Origin: JACVRW01 sp963751105
Lineage (GTDB): Bacteria; Actinomycetota; Thermoleophilia; Solirubrobacterales; Thermoleophilaceae
Length of the DNA: 64,000 bases
NCBI GenBank assembly: GCA_963751105.1
Contig: CAVVTG010000002.1
Span: 124,001 to 188,000 of the forward strand
Direction: 5' to 3'
A program made the translations under genes and the position numbers. The notes beneath the pieces were generated by a model. The model worked only from the letters and a program-made list of their open reading frames with translations, had not been told where the DNA came from and searched no databases. Positions 16,850-25,716 of the stretch are shown here, piece after piece; within the stretch, counting starts at the first letter, position 1; each line of letters starts with the position of its first letter.

Positions 16850-17878
16850 ATGAGAATCGCCGTGGTGGGCGCCACCGGCGCCGTGGGCTCGACGATGCTC
16901 GACGTGCTGCGCGAGCGCTCGTTTCCCGCCGATGAGGTGGTGCCGTTCGCCTCCGAGCGCTCAGCCGGCCGGACCATCGGCTGGAACGGGGGCACGCTCA
17001 CGGTCGTCGCGCTCAGCGACGAGTCGATCCAGGGCTACGACATCGCGCTGTTCTCGGCCGGCTCGAGCGTGAGTGCCGAGTGGGCCCCCCGGTTCGCCGA
17101 GGCGGGCGCGGTGGTGGTGGACAACTCGTCGCAGTGGCGTATGCACGACGACGTCCCGCTGGTGGTCTCAGAGGTCAACCCCGACGCCCTCGAGGGGCAC
17201 CGGGGCATCGTGGCGAACCCCAATTGCACGACGATGCAGACCGTGGTGGCGCTCGGGCCGATCCTGCGCGAGGCCGGCATCGAGCGCGTGGTGATGTCGA
17301 GCTACCAGGCCGTGTCCGGCACCGGCCAGAAGGCCGTCGAGGAGCTCCACAGCCAGGCCGAGGCGGTGATCGAGGCCAGGGAGCTGCCCGCCCCGGCGGT
17401 CTACCCGCACCAGATCGCCTTCAACGTGCTGCCCCAGGTGGAGACGTTCAAGGACGGCGACGACTACACGACCGAGGAGCGCAAGTGCATGCGCGAGACG
17501 CGCAAGATCCTCGGACGGGACGACGTCGGCGTGTCGGCGACCTGCGCGCGCGTGCCGGTGTTCACCGGCCACTCGGTGTCGGCCAACGTGCAGACCCGCG
17601 AGCCGCTGTCGCCCGAGGAGTGCCGCGAGTTGCTGGCCGCGGCGCCGGGCCTGATCGTGATCGACGATCCGGGTAACGGCCTCTATCCCACGGCGCTCGA
17701 CGCCGCCGGGCGCGACGACGTGATGGTGGGCCGCATACGCCGCGACCCGTCGCACGAGCGCTGCCTCAACCTCTGGATCGTCGGCAACAACCTGCGCAAG
17801 GGAGCGGCCACCAACGCGGTCCAGGTGGCGGAACTGCTGAACGTGCGCGGGCTGCTGCGCTCGGCCTCCGCGGCCTGA
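16850..17878 (+). CDS. asd: Aspartate-semialdehyde dehydrogenase
   Basis: A 342-residue NADPH-dependent enzyme that reduces aspartyl phosphate, the step after lysC. The Rossmann start is MRIAVVGATGAVGSTML, the catalytic Cys126 lies in NPNCTTMQ, and the substrate-binding SYQAVSGTGQKA plus the C-terminal LWIVGNNLRKGAATNAVQVAE (split across the end) are conserved. The ATG at 16850 has a good ribosome binding site, CGGAGGAG, and matches family N termini. An upstream in-frame ATG would start inside the hairpin. It converges on the GH16-like gene with 2 bases between. Confidence 0.95.
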   Translation: MRIAVVGATGAVGSTMLDVLRERSFPADEVVPFASERSAGRTIGWNGGTLTVVALSDESIQGYDIALFSAGSSVSAEWAPRFAEAGAVVVDNSSQWRMHDDVPLVVSEVNPDALEGHRGIVANPNCTTMQTVVALGPILREAGIERVVMSSYQAVSGTGQKAVEELHSQAEAVIEARELPAPAVYPHQIAFNVLPQVETFKDGDDYTTEERKCMRETRKILGRDDVGVSATCARVPVFTGHSVSANVQTREPLSPEECRELLAAAPGLIVIDDPGNGLYPTALDAAGRDDVMVGRIRRDPSHERCLNLWIVGNNLRKGAATNAVQVAELLNVRGLLRSASAA

Positions 17879-17880
17879 GC

Positions 17881-18630
17881 CTAGGTCCCGGCCACCCGCC
17901 GCACCACCAGCTCTGGCTCCGAGTAGGGCTCTCCCGGCCGCGCGCGGTCCGGGAAGTCGAACAAGCCGATGATCAGCTCCATCGGATAGTCGGGAGCCTG
18001 CGCGGTCGCTCGGACGCGCTCGTCGTCGATGAAGAACTCGACCGCTCCCGGCCGCCAGTCGACCGCGTAGCGGTGCGGCCGGGCCACGTTGATCTCCATC
18101 CGCTCGGCCGACCACTCCTCTTCGAGCGCCGGGTCGCGGAAGCGGTGGATGCCGGTGCCGACCGCGGCCGAGCCGTCGTCCAGAGCGTCGCCGAACACCT
18201 CCACCAGGCAGATCTCCCCGCAGCGCTCCGGCTGATCCTCGATCCCCACCATCCAGGCGGAGAACATCGAGCGCCGCCCGAGCGTGGCCGAGCACTCGAC
18301 CTCGACCCGGCCGAAATGAGGCGTGTAGCCGAACAACGCCGGCTGCTCCTCCTGGACGACGAGTCCCTCGCGGAACGGCTGCTGGCCTCGGCTGCTGCCC
18401 ACGGGTCCCGACCAGTTGCCCGTCTGCACCGCCGACACGCGCAGTGGACCGTCGTGCAGATCGGGACACCACAGCGGCTGGTCCTCGGGGATCCACAGCC
18501 GCAGGCCACGCTCGTCGAGCGCGTAGGTCGCCTTCGAGGCCGCGCGCGAGCTCCAGGCCGGCAGGTAGGAGTCGATCCAGACGGCCTCGTCGAGGTCCGG
18601 GCCCTCGAAGCGCTCGTCGAGGTCGTTCAC
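17881..18630 (-). CDS. GH16-like (concanavalin-fold) protein with altered catalytic motif
   Basis: A 249-residue protein with the beta-jelly-roll pattern of glycoside hydrolase family 16. The catalytic strand reads EICLVEVFG, where GH16 enzymes have ExDx(x)E. Both Glu positions are kept but the central Asp is Cys. Other supporting segments are FGRVEVECSATLG, SAWMVGIEDQPERCGE and YAVDWRPGAVEFFIDDERVR, which resemble GH16 core strands. No signal peptide is seen, so it would be cytoplasmic, odd for a polysaccharide hydrolase. The GTG start overlaps the stop of the SdhE-like gene (GTGA), so it is probably the last gene of the sdh operon. Function unknown. Confidence 0.65.
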   Translation of the reverse strand: MNDLDERFEGPDLDEAVWIDSYLPAWSSRAASKATYALDERGLRLWIPEDQPLWCPDLHDGPLRVSAVQTGNWSGPVGSSRGQQPFREGLVVQEEQPALFGYTPHFGRVEVECSATLGRRSMFSAWMVGIEDQPERCGEICLVEVFGDALDDGSAAVGTGIHRFRDPALEEEWSAERMEINVARPHRYAVDWRPGAVEFFIDDERVRATAQAPDYPMELIIGLFDFPDRARPGEPYSEPELVVRRVAGT

Positions 18631-19529
18631 GCCGCGGCGAGTGCCGCGACCTTGCGCTGTACGTCCTTGGTCGACACCACGTGCTTGCCCATGCCGAGCT
18701 CCTTGGGCTCGAGCCCCAGGGCCAGGCCGACGGCCTGGGGCAGATGCAGCACCGGGATGCCGAGGTCACGCTCGACGAAGTTGGCCGCGGACGGCTGCTG
18801 CAGATCGAGGTTGAGGTGGCAGAGCGGGCAGGGGGTGACGAGTGCGTCGGCCCCCGCGTCGATGGCGTCGGCCAGGTGGCGCCCGGCCTGGCGCAGCGAG
18901 GTGGTGCGGTTCATGGTGATCACGGGGAAGCCACAGCACTTGCGCGCACCCGCGTACTCCACGGTCTCGCCGCCGAGGGCCTCGATCACCCAGCCGAGGT
19001 ACTGATCGCGGTCCGGGTTGTCGGCGAAGCCGAGACGCTTGGACGGGCGCACGATGTAGCAGCCGTAGAAGGGCGCGAGGCGCAGGCCCTCGAGCGGCCG
19101 CTCCACCTTCTCGCGCAGGGCGTCGAGGCCGATCTCCTCAACGAGGATCCAGAGGAAGTTCTTGTTCCACCAGCCGCCGCCCGGCTCGTACGACATGTTC
19201 TCCGGCTCGAGGTGACGGTTGACCGTGTCGCGGTAGGCGCCGCTGGCGTCGAGGCGCTCCTGGCACTCCGACTGCGCGCCCTGGCAGGTGGAGCAGATGT
19301 TCATCATGCCCGCCGCGCCCTCCACGTCCTGGGCCAGCGCGAAGGTGCGCGCGTTGAGGGTGTCGACGAGCTCCTGGTTGTGCTCGGCGATCACGCCGGC
19401 GCCGCAGCAGTTGGCCCGGTCGAGCTCCACCAGCTCGAGATCGAGCAGCGGCGCGACCTTGGTCACCGAGCCGTGCAGTTCAGGCGTGAATCCCCGGGAC
19501 ACGCACCCGGGCCAGTAGGCCAGCTTCAT
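18627..19529 (-). CDS. HdrB-like succinate dehydrogenase subunit (SdhE type, two CCG domains)
   Basis: A 300-residue protein with two cysteine-rich CCG domains as in heterodisulfide reductase subunit B. The first has WPGCVSRG, RANCCGAG and CSTCQGA; the second has FYGCYIVRPSK, ARKCCGFP and CPLCHLNLD. In archaeal and some bacterial class E succinate:quinone reductases such a subunit replaces the SdhC/SdhD membrane anchors and carries quinone-side Fe-S clusters. It begins immediately after the sdhB stop (TAG/ATG with no gap), and no haem-binding SdhC/D gene is nearby. The assignment rests on both motif and operon context. Confidence 0.88.
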   Translation of the reverse strand: MKLAYWPGCVSRGFTPELHGSVTKVAPLLDLELVELDRANCCGAGVIAEHNQELVDTLNARTFALAQDVEGAAGMMNICSTCQGAQSECQERLDASGAYRDTVNRHLEPENMSYEPGGGWWNKNFLWILVEEIGLDALREKVERPLEGLRLAPFYGCYIVRPSKRLGFADNPDRDQYLGWVIEALGGETVEYAGARKCCGFPVITMNRTTSLRQAGRHLADAIDAGADALVTPCPLCHLNLDLQQPSAANFVERDLGIPVLHLPQAVGLALGLEPKELGMGKHVVSTKDVQRKVAALAAA

Positions 19530-20627
19530 CTAGTTCTCCCCGCTTCCCTCGGCGAACGCGCCCTCTTCCTCGCCGGCCATCTCGCCGACGATGTACAGGT
19601 TGAGCTCGATGCGCTCGCCCTGCGATTCGACTTCGTTGAAGATGCGGCGGACCTGCTTCTGGTCGGGCAGCTTGGGGTGGATCAGCGCCTTGACCGGGTT
19701 GACCTTGCCCGACTTGAGGCCGTCGATGACGGTCGGCAGGTTCTGGGTGAGCTGCTTGGCGCCGTGCGGGCTCAGCTGGCCCTTGACCAGCGAGCCGTCG
19801 CCGAAGGAGCGCGGCAGCAGCTGCGCCTCGTGCAGCGTGCCCCACTTCTCGATGATGTTGATGAACGCCTTCTCGTGGCCGTAGCCGTTGTTGGAGTCCT
19901 TGATCTCGTAGTCGCCCGTGGCCCTGCGGCGCAGCCGCATGATCTGGTCCATCGGGGCCACGTCCTTCGGGCAGACCTCCACGCAGGCGAAGCAGTGGGT
20001 GCAGTCGTAGATCCCGTGCTCGTCCTCGGCCAAGTCCTTGAGGCGCGCCTCGTGCTGGCCGTCGCGCGGGTCGCCCACGAAGCGGTAGGCCTTGGCCAGC
20101 GCGGCCGGGCCGATGAACTCGGGGTCGACCTCCATCGACAGGCAGGAGGAGACGCACACGCCGCAGTGGATGCAGGCCATGGCCTGGGTCACGTCGAGCA
20201 TGGCCTCGGCGGGGACGATGTACTCCTGGTCCTCGGGCGGCTCCTCGGCCGGCATCAGCCAGGGCACGACCCGCCGGACCTTCTTCCAGTGCACCGCCTC
20301 CATGTCGGTGATCAGGTCCTTGATCACCGGCATGTTCCCCATCGGCTCGACCACGATGGCGCCGTTGGTGGCCTTTTCGGCGGCGTCGCCGATGCGGGTG
20401 TTGCAGGCGAGCGCCGAGCGGCCGTTGATCTTCACCCCGCAGGAGCCGCAGATGGCTGCTCGGCAGGAGCAGCGGATCCCGATCGAGGCGTCCTCGCGGT
20501 CCTTGATCTGGAGGATGGCGTCGAGCACCGAGCGCTCGGGGGGCAGCTCGGCTGCGTGGTCCTCCCAGTACGCGGCCTCGCCCGACTCGGGGTTGAAGCG
20601 GCGGATCTTGAGCGTGTAGTCAGCCAC
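19530..20627 (-). CDS. sdhB: Succinate dehydrogenase iron-sulfur subunit
   Basis: A 365-residue SdhB that carries electrons from the flavin subunit to the quinone site. The N-terminal ferredoxin domain has GIRCSCRAAICGSCGVK with a fourth Cys in LACNTR (2Fe-2S). The C-terminal domain has CIHCGVCVSSC and YDCTHCFACVEVCPKDV (4Fe-4S and 3Fe-4S sites). It is longer than most SdhB (about 240 residues), with a tail of roughly 100 residues after the last cluster that is acidic at the end. The GTG start overlaps the last base of the sdhA stop (TAGTG). Upstream the frame stays open into sdhA only because of the frameshift there. Confidence 0.92.
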   Translation of the reverse strand: MADYTLKIRRFNPESGEAAYWEDHAAELPPERSVLDAILQIKDREDASIGIRCSCRAAICGSCGVKINGRSALACNTRIGDAAEKATNGAIVVEPMGNMPVIKDLITDMEAVHWKKVRRVVPWLMPAEEPPEDQEYIVPAEAMLDVTQAMACIHCGVCVSSCLSMEVDPEFIGPAALAKAYRFVGDPRDGQHEARLKDLAEDEHGIYDCTHCFACVEVCPKDVAPMDQIMRLRRRATGDYEIKDSNNGYGHEKAFINIIEKWGTLHEAQLLPRSFGDGSLVKGQLSPHGAKQLTQNLPTVIDGLKSGKVNPVKALIHPKLPDQKQVRRIFNEVESQGERIELNLYIVGEMAGEEEGAFAEGSGEN

Positions 20628-22310
20628 TAATAGGTTCGCTCCTGCGGCTCCCATTGGGTCATGGTCACCTCGGAGTAGGCGATCTCGGGTCCGGCCCCGT
20701 TCGCCTCGACGGTGATGTGCTTGAGCCAGTCGTCGTCGTTGCGCTCGGGGAAGTCGGTGCGGTACTGGGCGCCGCGGCTCTCCTTGCGCTCGATCGCCGA
20801 CACCACGATGGCCTCGGCGTTCTCGAGCATGAACTGGAGCTCGAGCGCGCCGAGCACGTCCTGGTTGAAGACCGTGCCCTTGTCGTCGATCGAGACGCTC
20901 CTGCGCCTCCTCCTTCAGGCGGCGGACGATGTCGAGGGCGTTGTCGAGCCCCTCCTCGTCGCGGAACACGGCGACGTACTTGTCCATCATGTCGCCCAGC
21001 TCGGCCTTGATCTCGGACACCCGGCGGCCGCTGCCCTCGCCGTGGATCAGCTCGTCGATCATGCGGTCCTCGTCCTCCAGCGCGGCGCGTGACGGCGACG
21101 GCATCCGCGTGGCGTGGACGGCGTCCGCGGCGTGCGCGCCGGAACGCCGGCCGAACACGAGCGTGTCGAGCAGCGAGTTGGCCCCGAGCCGGTTGCCGCC
21201 GTGCACGGAGACGCAGGCGCACTCGCCCGCGGCGTAGAGGCCCGGAATCGGCGTCTGGCCGTAGATGTCGGTCTTGATGCCGCCCATCGCGTAGTGGTTG
21301 CCGGGCTTGATGTGGATCGGCTCGCGAGTGATGTCCACGCCGGCGAAGTCACGGCCGACGTTGACGATCTCGCGCAGCGCCTCGTGGATGCGCTTGCGCG
21401 GCACCTTGGTGATGTCGAGAGCCACCGTCCCGTCGTCGAAGCCGCGGCCCTCGTTGATCTCGGTCTGCTCGGCGCGCGAGACCACGTCGCGCGAGGCCAG
21501 CTCCATCTTGTTGGGCGCGTACTTCTCCATGAAGCGCTCGCCCTCGGCGTTGTAGAGGTGCGCGCCCTCGCCACGGGCGCCCTCGGTGATCAGCAGTCCC
21601 AGCCCGGCCAGGGTGGTGGGGTGGTACTGGATCATCTCCATGTCCATCAGCGGGGCGCCGATGCGGTAGGCCATGGCGATCCCGTCCCCGGTGCAGATCA
21701 GGGCGTTGGTGGTGGGGTCGTAGATCTGGCCGTTGCCGCCGGTGGCCAGGATCACGGCCTTGGCCGCGAACAGCTCCATCGAGCCGTCCCTGATGTTGCG
21801 GGTGACGGCGCCGGCGATGCGGCCCTCGTCGTCCTGGACGAGCGAGGTGGTGAACCACTCCTCATAGCGGTGGACCTCGTCGAACTTCATCAGCTGCTCG
21901 TAGAGCACGTGCAGGATCGCCTGGCCGGTGATGTCGGCCACGTAGTAGGTGCGGGCCGCGCTGGCGCCGCCGAAGGCCCGCTTGCCCAAGCGACCCTCCT
22001 CGTTGCGGTGGAAGGTCACGCCGAGGTGCTCGAGCGTGAGCAGCTCCTCCGGGGCTTCGCGGCACATGATCTCGATGGCGTCCTGGTCACCCAGGTAGTC
22101 CGAGCCCTTGACGGTGTCGAACGCGTGTGACTCCCACGAGTCCTGCGGATCGAGTGCCGCGTTGATCCCGCCCTGAGCTGCATTCGAGTGCGAGCGCACC
22201 GGGTGGACCTTCGAGATGATGCCCACGGATGCGCCCTTCTCGGCCGCTGCGAGGGCGGCGCGCTGGCCGGCGAGGCCGGCTCCGATGACGAGGACGTCGT
22301 GCTGGGGCAT
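20627..22310 (-). CDS. sdhA: Succinate dehydrogenase flavoprotein subunit, frameshifted
   Basis: A 560-residue SdhA if one extra base is ignored. The start MPQHDVLVIGAGLAGQRAAL binds FAD, HSNAAQGGINAAL contains the His for covalent FAD, and QYHPTTLAGLGLLITEGARGE and GGNRLGANSLLDTLVFGR are catalytic-domain motifs. After LKEEAQE (about 20898) the reading frame is lost. Deleting one base within 20894-20900 restores VSIDDKGTVFNQDVLGALEL and the normal C terminus, ending QWEPQERTY at 20627. With the extra base the frame instead runs through into sdhB. First gene of sdhA-sdhB-sdhE-like. The ATG at 22310 follows a -10 box by 12 nt. Confidence 0.88.
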
Positions 22311-22322
22311 CAGGCGATGGCG

Positions 22323-22328
22323 ATTCTA
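22323..22328 (-). promoter_or_regulatory. -10 element for the sdh operon
   Basis: Minus-strand TAGAAT ending 12 nt before the sdhA ATG, predicting a leader of about 5 nt. No Shine-Dalgarno is present. Confidence 0.45.
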
Positions 22329-22400
22329 TTTGAGTTACGGCCCGGCCCCCCGCCAGGCCTAGCGCCAAGCGGCCAAGACGGGCGTGCGCGACCCGCGGGC

Positions 22401-23567
22401 CTAAGCCGGCACGGCGCCGCGCAGGGCCCGGCGCACAGCGTCGATCGTGACGATCCCGCGCAGCACGCCCGAATCGTCCACGGCCATCACGGCTCCGAGG
22501 CGAGAGAGGCCGTCCTGGCCGAGCAGGGCCTCGAGCGGATCCTCCAAGCGGGCGCGCAGGCCGCTGTCGCCGTCGTCGCGGGCCATGACCGAGGCCACGG
22601 TGCTCACGGCGCGCTCGCTGTCGGGCACGCTGTTCACCGCCTCGCGCGAGACCACGCCCACCAGCCGGCCGGTGGCGTCCACCACCGGGAACCAGGGCCA
22701 GCCGTAGCGGAGGAAGAAGTCGGTGTCGGCCTCGGCCAGCGTGCGGTCGCCGGGAATGGCCACGGGCTCGGTGTCCATCACGTCGGCCACCCGGATGTCG
22801 CCGATCTTGTCCGAGAAGCGCGCCTGAGCGACGGCAGAGGACGCCGCCCGGGCGAGGAAGAAGCCGATGAAGATGAACCACAGGCCGGTGACAAATTCGC
22901 TGGGGACGAGGATCAGGAGCGCCACGCCGCCGGCGACCATCAGGTAGCCGAAGCCGCGGCCGAGCATCCCGGCGAAGCGGGTGGCCTTGTTGCGGTCACC
23001 GGTGATCTTCCAGGCGATGGCGCGGGCGATCCGCCCGCCGTCGAGGGGGAAGCCCGGGATCAGGTTGAAGACGAGCACGATGATGTTGACCGTGGCCAGG
23101 TAGCCGAGCACGGCGGTGCTGGCCCCGACCACGTCGTTGCCGAACTGGGAGCTCTCGAGCACGTCGTCGGGGCTCGAGATGACGGCGCCGATGGCGAAGC
23201 ACAGACCGGCGAAGAGCAGCGTCACCAGTGGGCCCGCGGCGGCGACCCGGAACTCGACGCCCGGCGAGTCGGTGTCGCGCCCGAGCCGGGCCACGCCACC
23301 GAACATCCACAGGTCGATGCCCTCGATCGGTATGCCGTTGCGGATGGCCACCACCGCATGCCCGAGCTCGTGCAGCAGGATCGAGAGGAAGAACAGGAGC
23401 GCGCTGACGGTGGCCAGGACGAAGGCGTTCGAGCCCGGCGCCACGTCCTCGTAGTAATTCGAGAGCGTGAAGATGATCAGGAACAGGACGATGAACCAGC
23501 TGACGTCCACGCCGATCCGGATCCCGAATATGCGTCCCAGTTGGATGGAGCTGCCGCCGAACATCAC
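22401..23567 (-). CDS. Site-2 protease family (M50) metalloprotease with CBS domains
   Basis: A 388-residue membrane protein. The zinc motif HELGH lies in the second hydrophobic segment (LLFFLSILLHELGHAVV, about 65), and the third ligand region is NLIPGFPLDGGR (about 165), as in intramembrane site-2 proteases. About six transmembrane segments are followed by a pair of CBS domains (about 255-385: VADVMDTEPVAIPGDRTLAEA and VASVMARDDG), which usually sense adenine nucleotides. Relatives cleave anti-sigma factors or membrane proteins; the target here is unknown. The GTG at 23567 and the ATG three bases later are both possible starts. Divergent from icd. Confidence 0.9.
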   Translation of the reverse strand: MMFGGSSIQLGRIFGIRIGVDVSWFIVLFLIIFTLSNYYEDVAPGSNAFVLATVSALLFFLSILLHELGHAVVAIRNGIPIEGIDLWMFGGVARLGRDTDSPGVEFRVAAAGPLVTLLFAGLCFAIGAVISSPDDVLESSQFGNDVVGASTAVLGYLATVNIIVLVFNLIPGFPLDGGRIARAIAWKITGDRNKATRFAGMLGRGFGYLMVAGGVALLILVPSEFVTGLWFIFIGFFLARAASSAVAQARFSDKIGDIRVADVMDTEPVAIPGDRTLAEADTDFFLRYGWPWFPVVDATGRLVGVVSREAVNSVPDSERAVSTVASVMARDDGDSGLRARLEDPLEALLGQDGLSRLGAVMAVDDSGVLRGIVTIDAVRRALRGAVPA

Positions 23568-23658
23568 CGACGAATGGTGGCAGGCAGGCGAGCGGCCCGG
23601 CGCCTCGCCGCCATAATCACCGCCTTCCTCACCGAACCAGAGATCTGAAAGGACTGTC

Positions 23659-24735
23659 TTGACTCACCGAGTCACCTTCATCCCGGGCGACGGCACCGGG
23701 CCCGAGCTGGCGGAGGCCACGCGCCGCGTGCTCGAGGCCACCGGCGTCGAGTTCGATTGGGACTTCCAGGACGCGGGCGTGGACGTATACGAGTCCGAGG
23801 GCAACCCGCTGCCCCAGCGCACGCTCGACTCGATCCGCGATCGCGGGGTGGCCATCAAGGGACCCACCACCACCCCCGTGGGCTCCGGCTTCCGCTCCAT
23901 CAACGTCGCCCTGCGCAAGGAGTTCGACCTCTACGCCTGCATCCGGCCCTGCAAGGCCTACGAGGGCGTGCGCACGCGCTTTCCCGACACCGACATCGTG
24001 ATCGTCCGCGAGAACACCGAGGACCTGTACGCCGGCATCGAGTTCGAGAAGGGCTCGGCCGAGGCGGAGAAGTTGCGCGCCTTCCTCGCCGACGAGCTGG
24101 ACTCGCCGGTGCGCGCCGACGCCGGCATCTCGATCAAGCCCATCTCGGTGTTCGGCTCGGACCGGATCGTCGAATCGGCCTTCGCCTACGCCGAGGAGAA
24201 CGGGCGCAGGAAGGTCACGGCCGCCCACAAGGCCAACATCATGAAGTTCTCGGACGGCCTCTTCCTGGAGGTGGCACGCCAGGTGGCGGAACGCCATCCG
24301 GATATCGAGTTCGAGGACCGCATCATCGACAACCTCTGCAACCAGCTCGTGTCGAGGCCGGAGGAGTACGACGTGGTCGTGCTGCCCAACCTCTACGGGG
24401 ACATCGTGTCCGACCTGGGCGCGGGGTTGATCGGCGGGCTCGGCCTGGCGCCGGGTGCCAACATCGGCACCGAGGGGGCGATCTTCGAGGCGACGCACGG
24501 CTCGGCTCCCAAGTACAAGGGCCAGAACAAGGTGAACCCCACCGCGCTGCTCCTCTCGGGCATGCTCATGCTGCGCCACCTGAACGAGATCGAGGCCGCC
24601 GACCGCATGGAGCGGGGTATCGCCGAGGTGATCCGCAAGGGCGACAAGGTCACCTACGACCTCAAGCCCACGCGTGACGATCCCTCTGCCGTGGGTACGA
24701 GTGAGTTTGCCGACGCTGTAATAGAGGAGCTTTGA
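23659..24735 (+). CDS. icd: Isocitrate dehydrogenase, NAD-type (isocitrate/isopropylmalate dehydrogenase family)
   Basis: A 358-residue beta-decarboxylating dehydrogenase converting isocitrate to 2-oxoglutarate. It shows FIPGDGTGPELAEA, the substrate segment PVGSGFRSINVALRKEFDLY with the phosphosite-like Ser, IRPCKAYEGV, RENTEDLYAG, KANIMKFSDGLF and NLYGDIVSDLGAGLIGGLG. The ATHGSAPKYKGQNKVNPTA region that binds the cofactor adenine suggests NAD rather than NADP, and the pairing with mdh supports isocitrate over isopropylmalate. The start is a TTG at 23659 preceded by GAAAGGA. It overlaps mdh by one base (TGATG). Confidence 0.9.
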   Translation: MTHRVTFIPGDGTGPELAEATRRVLEATGVEFDWDFQDAGVDVYESEGNPLPQRTLDSIRDRGVAIKGPTTTPVGSGFRSINVALRKEFDLYACIRPCKAYEGVRTRFPDTDIVIVRENTEDLYAGIEFEKGSAEAEKLRAFLADELDSPVRADAGISIKPISVFGSDRIVESAFAYAEENGRRKVTAAHKANIMKFSDGLFLEVARQVAERHPDIEFEDRIIDNLCNQLVSRPEEYDVVVLPNLYGDIVSDLGAGLIGGLGLAPGANIGTEGAIFEATHGSAPKYKGQNKVNPTALLLSGMLMLRHLNEIEAADRMERGIAEVIRKGDKVTYDLKPTRDDPSAVGTSEFADAVIEEL

Positions 24736-25700
24736 TGAAAGTCACCGTTACCGGCGCCGCGGGCCAGATCGGCTACGCGCTGCTGTTCAGGATCGCCTCG
24801 GGCCAGATGCTGGGGCCCGACGAGAAGATCGAGCTGCGACTGCTGGAGATACCCGACGCGGTGAAGGCCGCCGAGGGCACCGCGCTGGAGCTGCAGGACT
24901 GCGCGTTCCCGTTGCTCGTGTCCACCGAGATCTTCGACGATCCGGTGAAGGCCTTCGACGGGGTCGACGTCGCTCTGCTCGTGGGCGCCCGGCCGCGCAC
25001 CAAGGGGATGGAGCGCGCGGATCTGCTGGAGGCCAACGGGCAGATCTTCAAGCCCCAGGGCGAGGCGCTGAACGCCGGCGCCGCCGACGGCGTGAAGATC
25101 CTCGTGGTGGGCAACCCGGCCAACACCAACGCGCTGATCGCTCAGTCGAACGCACCGGACATCCCGGCCGGAAGCTTCACCGCGATGACGCGGCTCGACG
25201 AGAATCGCGCGGTGGCCCAGCTGGCGGGCAAGCTCGGGGTCGGCGTCGACGCGGTGCAGGACCTCGTGGTGTGGGGAAACCATTCGCCCACGATGTTCCC
25301 CGACCTGTTCAACGCCAAGGTCGACGGCGAGCGGGCGGTCGACCAGGTCGACATGGACTGGTACGAGAACGAGTACATCCCGCGCGTGGGCAAGCGCGGC
25401 GCGGAGATCATCGAGGCCCGAGGGTCGTCATCGGCGGCCAGCGCCGCCAACGCGGCGGTGGATCACATGCATGATTGGGTGCTCGGAGCCGACGGCCTGC
25501 GCTCCATGGCGGTGCCCTCGGACGGTTCGTACGGGGTCGAGGAGGGACTGATGTCGAGCTTCCCCGTACGGGTGAAGAACGGCAGCTACGCGATTCAGGA
25601 GGGCTTCGAGGTGGATGACTTCGCGCGGGCGAAGATCGACGCCACGGTGAACGAGCTCAAGGAGGAGCGCGACGCCGTTCGCGAGCTCGGGCTGGTTTGA
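24735..25700 (+). CDS. mdh: Malate dehydrogenase
   Basis: A 321-residue NAD-dependent malate dehydrogenase of the cytosolic-type subgroup. It starts MKVTVTGAAGQIGYALLFRI (Rossmann), with GNPANTNALIAQSNAP, the Arg/Asp segment MTRLDENRAVAQLA and the catalytic His in VVWGNHSPTMFPDL. The C-terminal KNGSYAIQEGFEVDDFAR is typical. The ATG overlaps the icd stop by one base, so icd-mdh form a coupled TCA-cycle pair next to the divergent sdh operon. A short hairpin follows the stop. Confidence 0.95.
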   Translation: MKVTVTGAAGQIGYALLFRIASGQMLGPDEKIELRLLEIPDAVKAAEGTALELQDCAFPLLVSTEIFDDPVKAFDGVDVALLVGARPRTKGMERADLLEANGQIFKPQGEALNAGAADGVKILVVGNPANTNALIAQSNAPDIPAGSFTAMTRLDENRAVAQLAGKLGVGVDAVQDLVVWGNHSPTMFPDLFNAKVDGERAVDQVDMDWYENEYIPRVGKRGAEIIEARGSSSAASAANAAVDHMHDWVLGADGLRSMAVPSDGSYGVEEGLMSSFPVRVKNGSYAIQEGFEVDDFARAKIDATVNELKEERDAVRELGLV

Positions 25701-25701
25701 T

Positions 25702-25716
25702 CCGCCCTCTAGGCGG
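25702..25716. terminator. Short hairpin between convergent mdh and winged-helix gene
   Basis: CCGCC-CTCTA-GGCGG directly after the mdh stop and overlapping the stop of the convergent gene. No T tract, so termination is only suggested. Confidence 0.3.

Noticed and set aside
19530..22310. A single 926-codon frame that would be a fused SdhA-SdhB protein.
   Set aside because: The middle 88 residues match nothing and are sdhB-frame translation of sdhA. A one-base correction restores two normal proteins with a TAGTG overlap.
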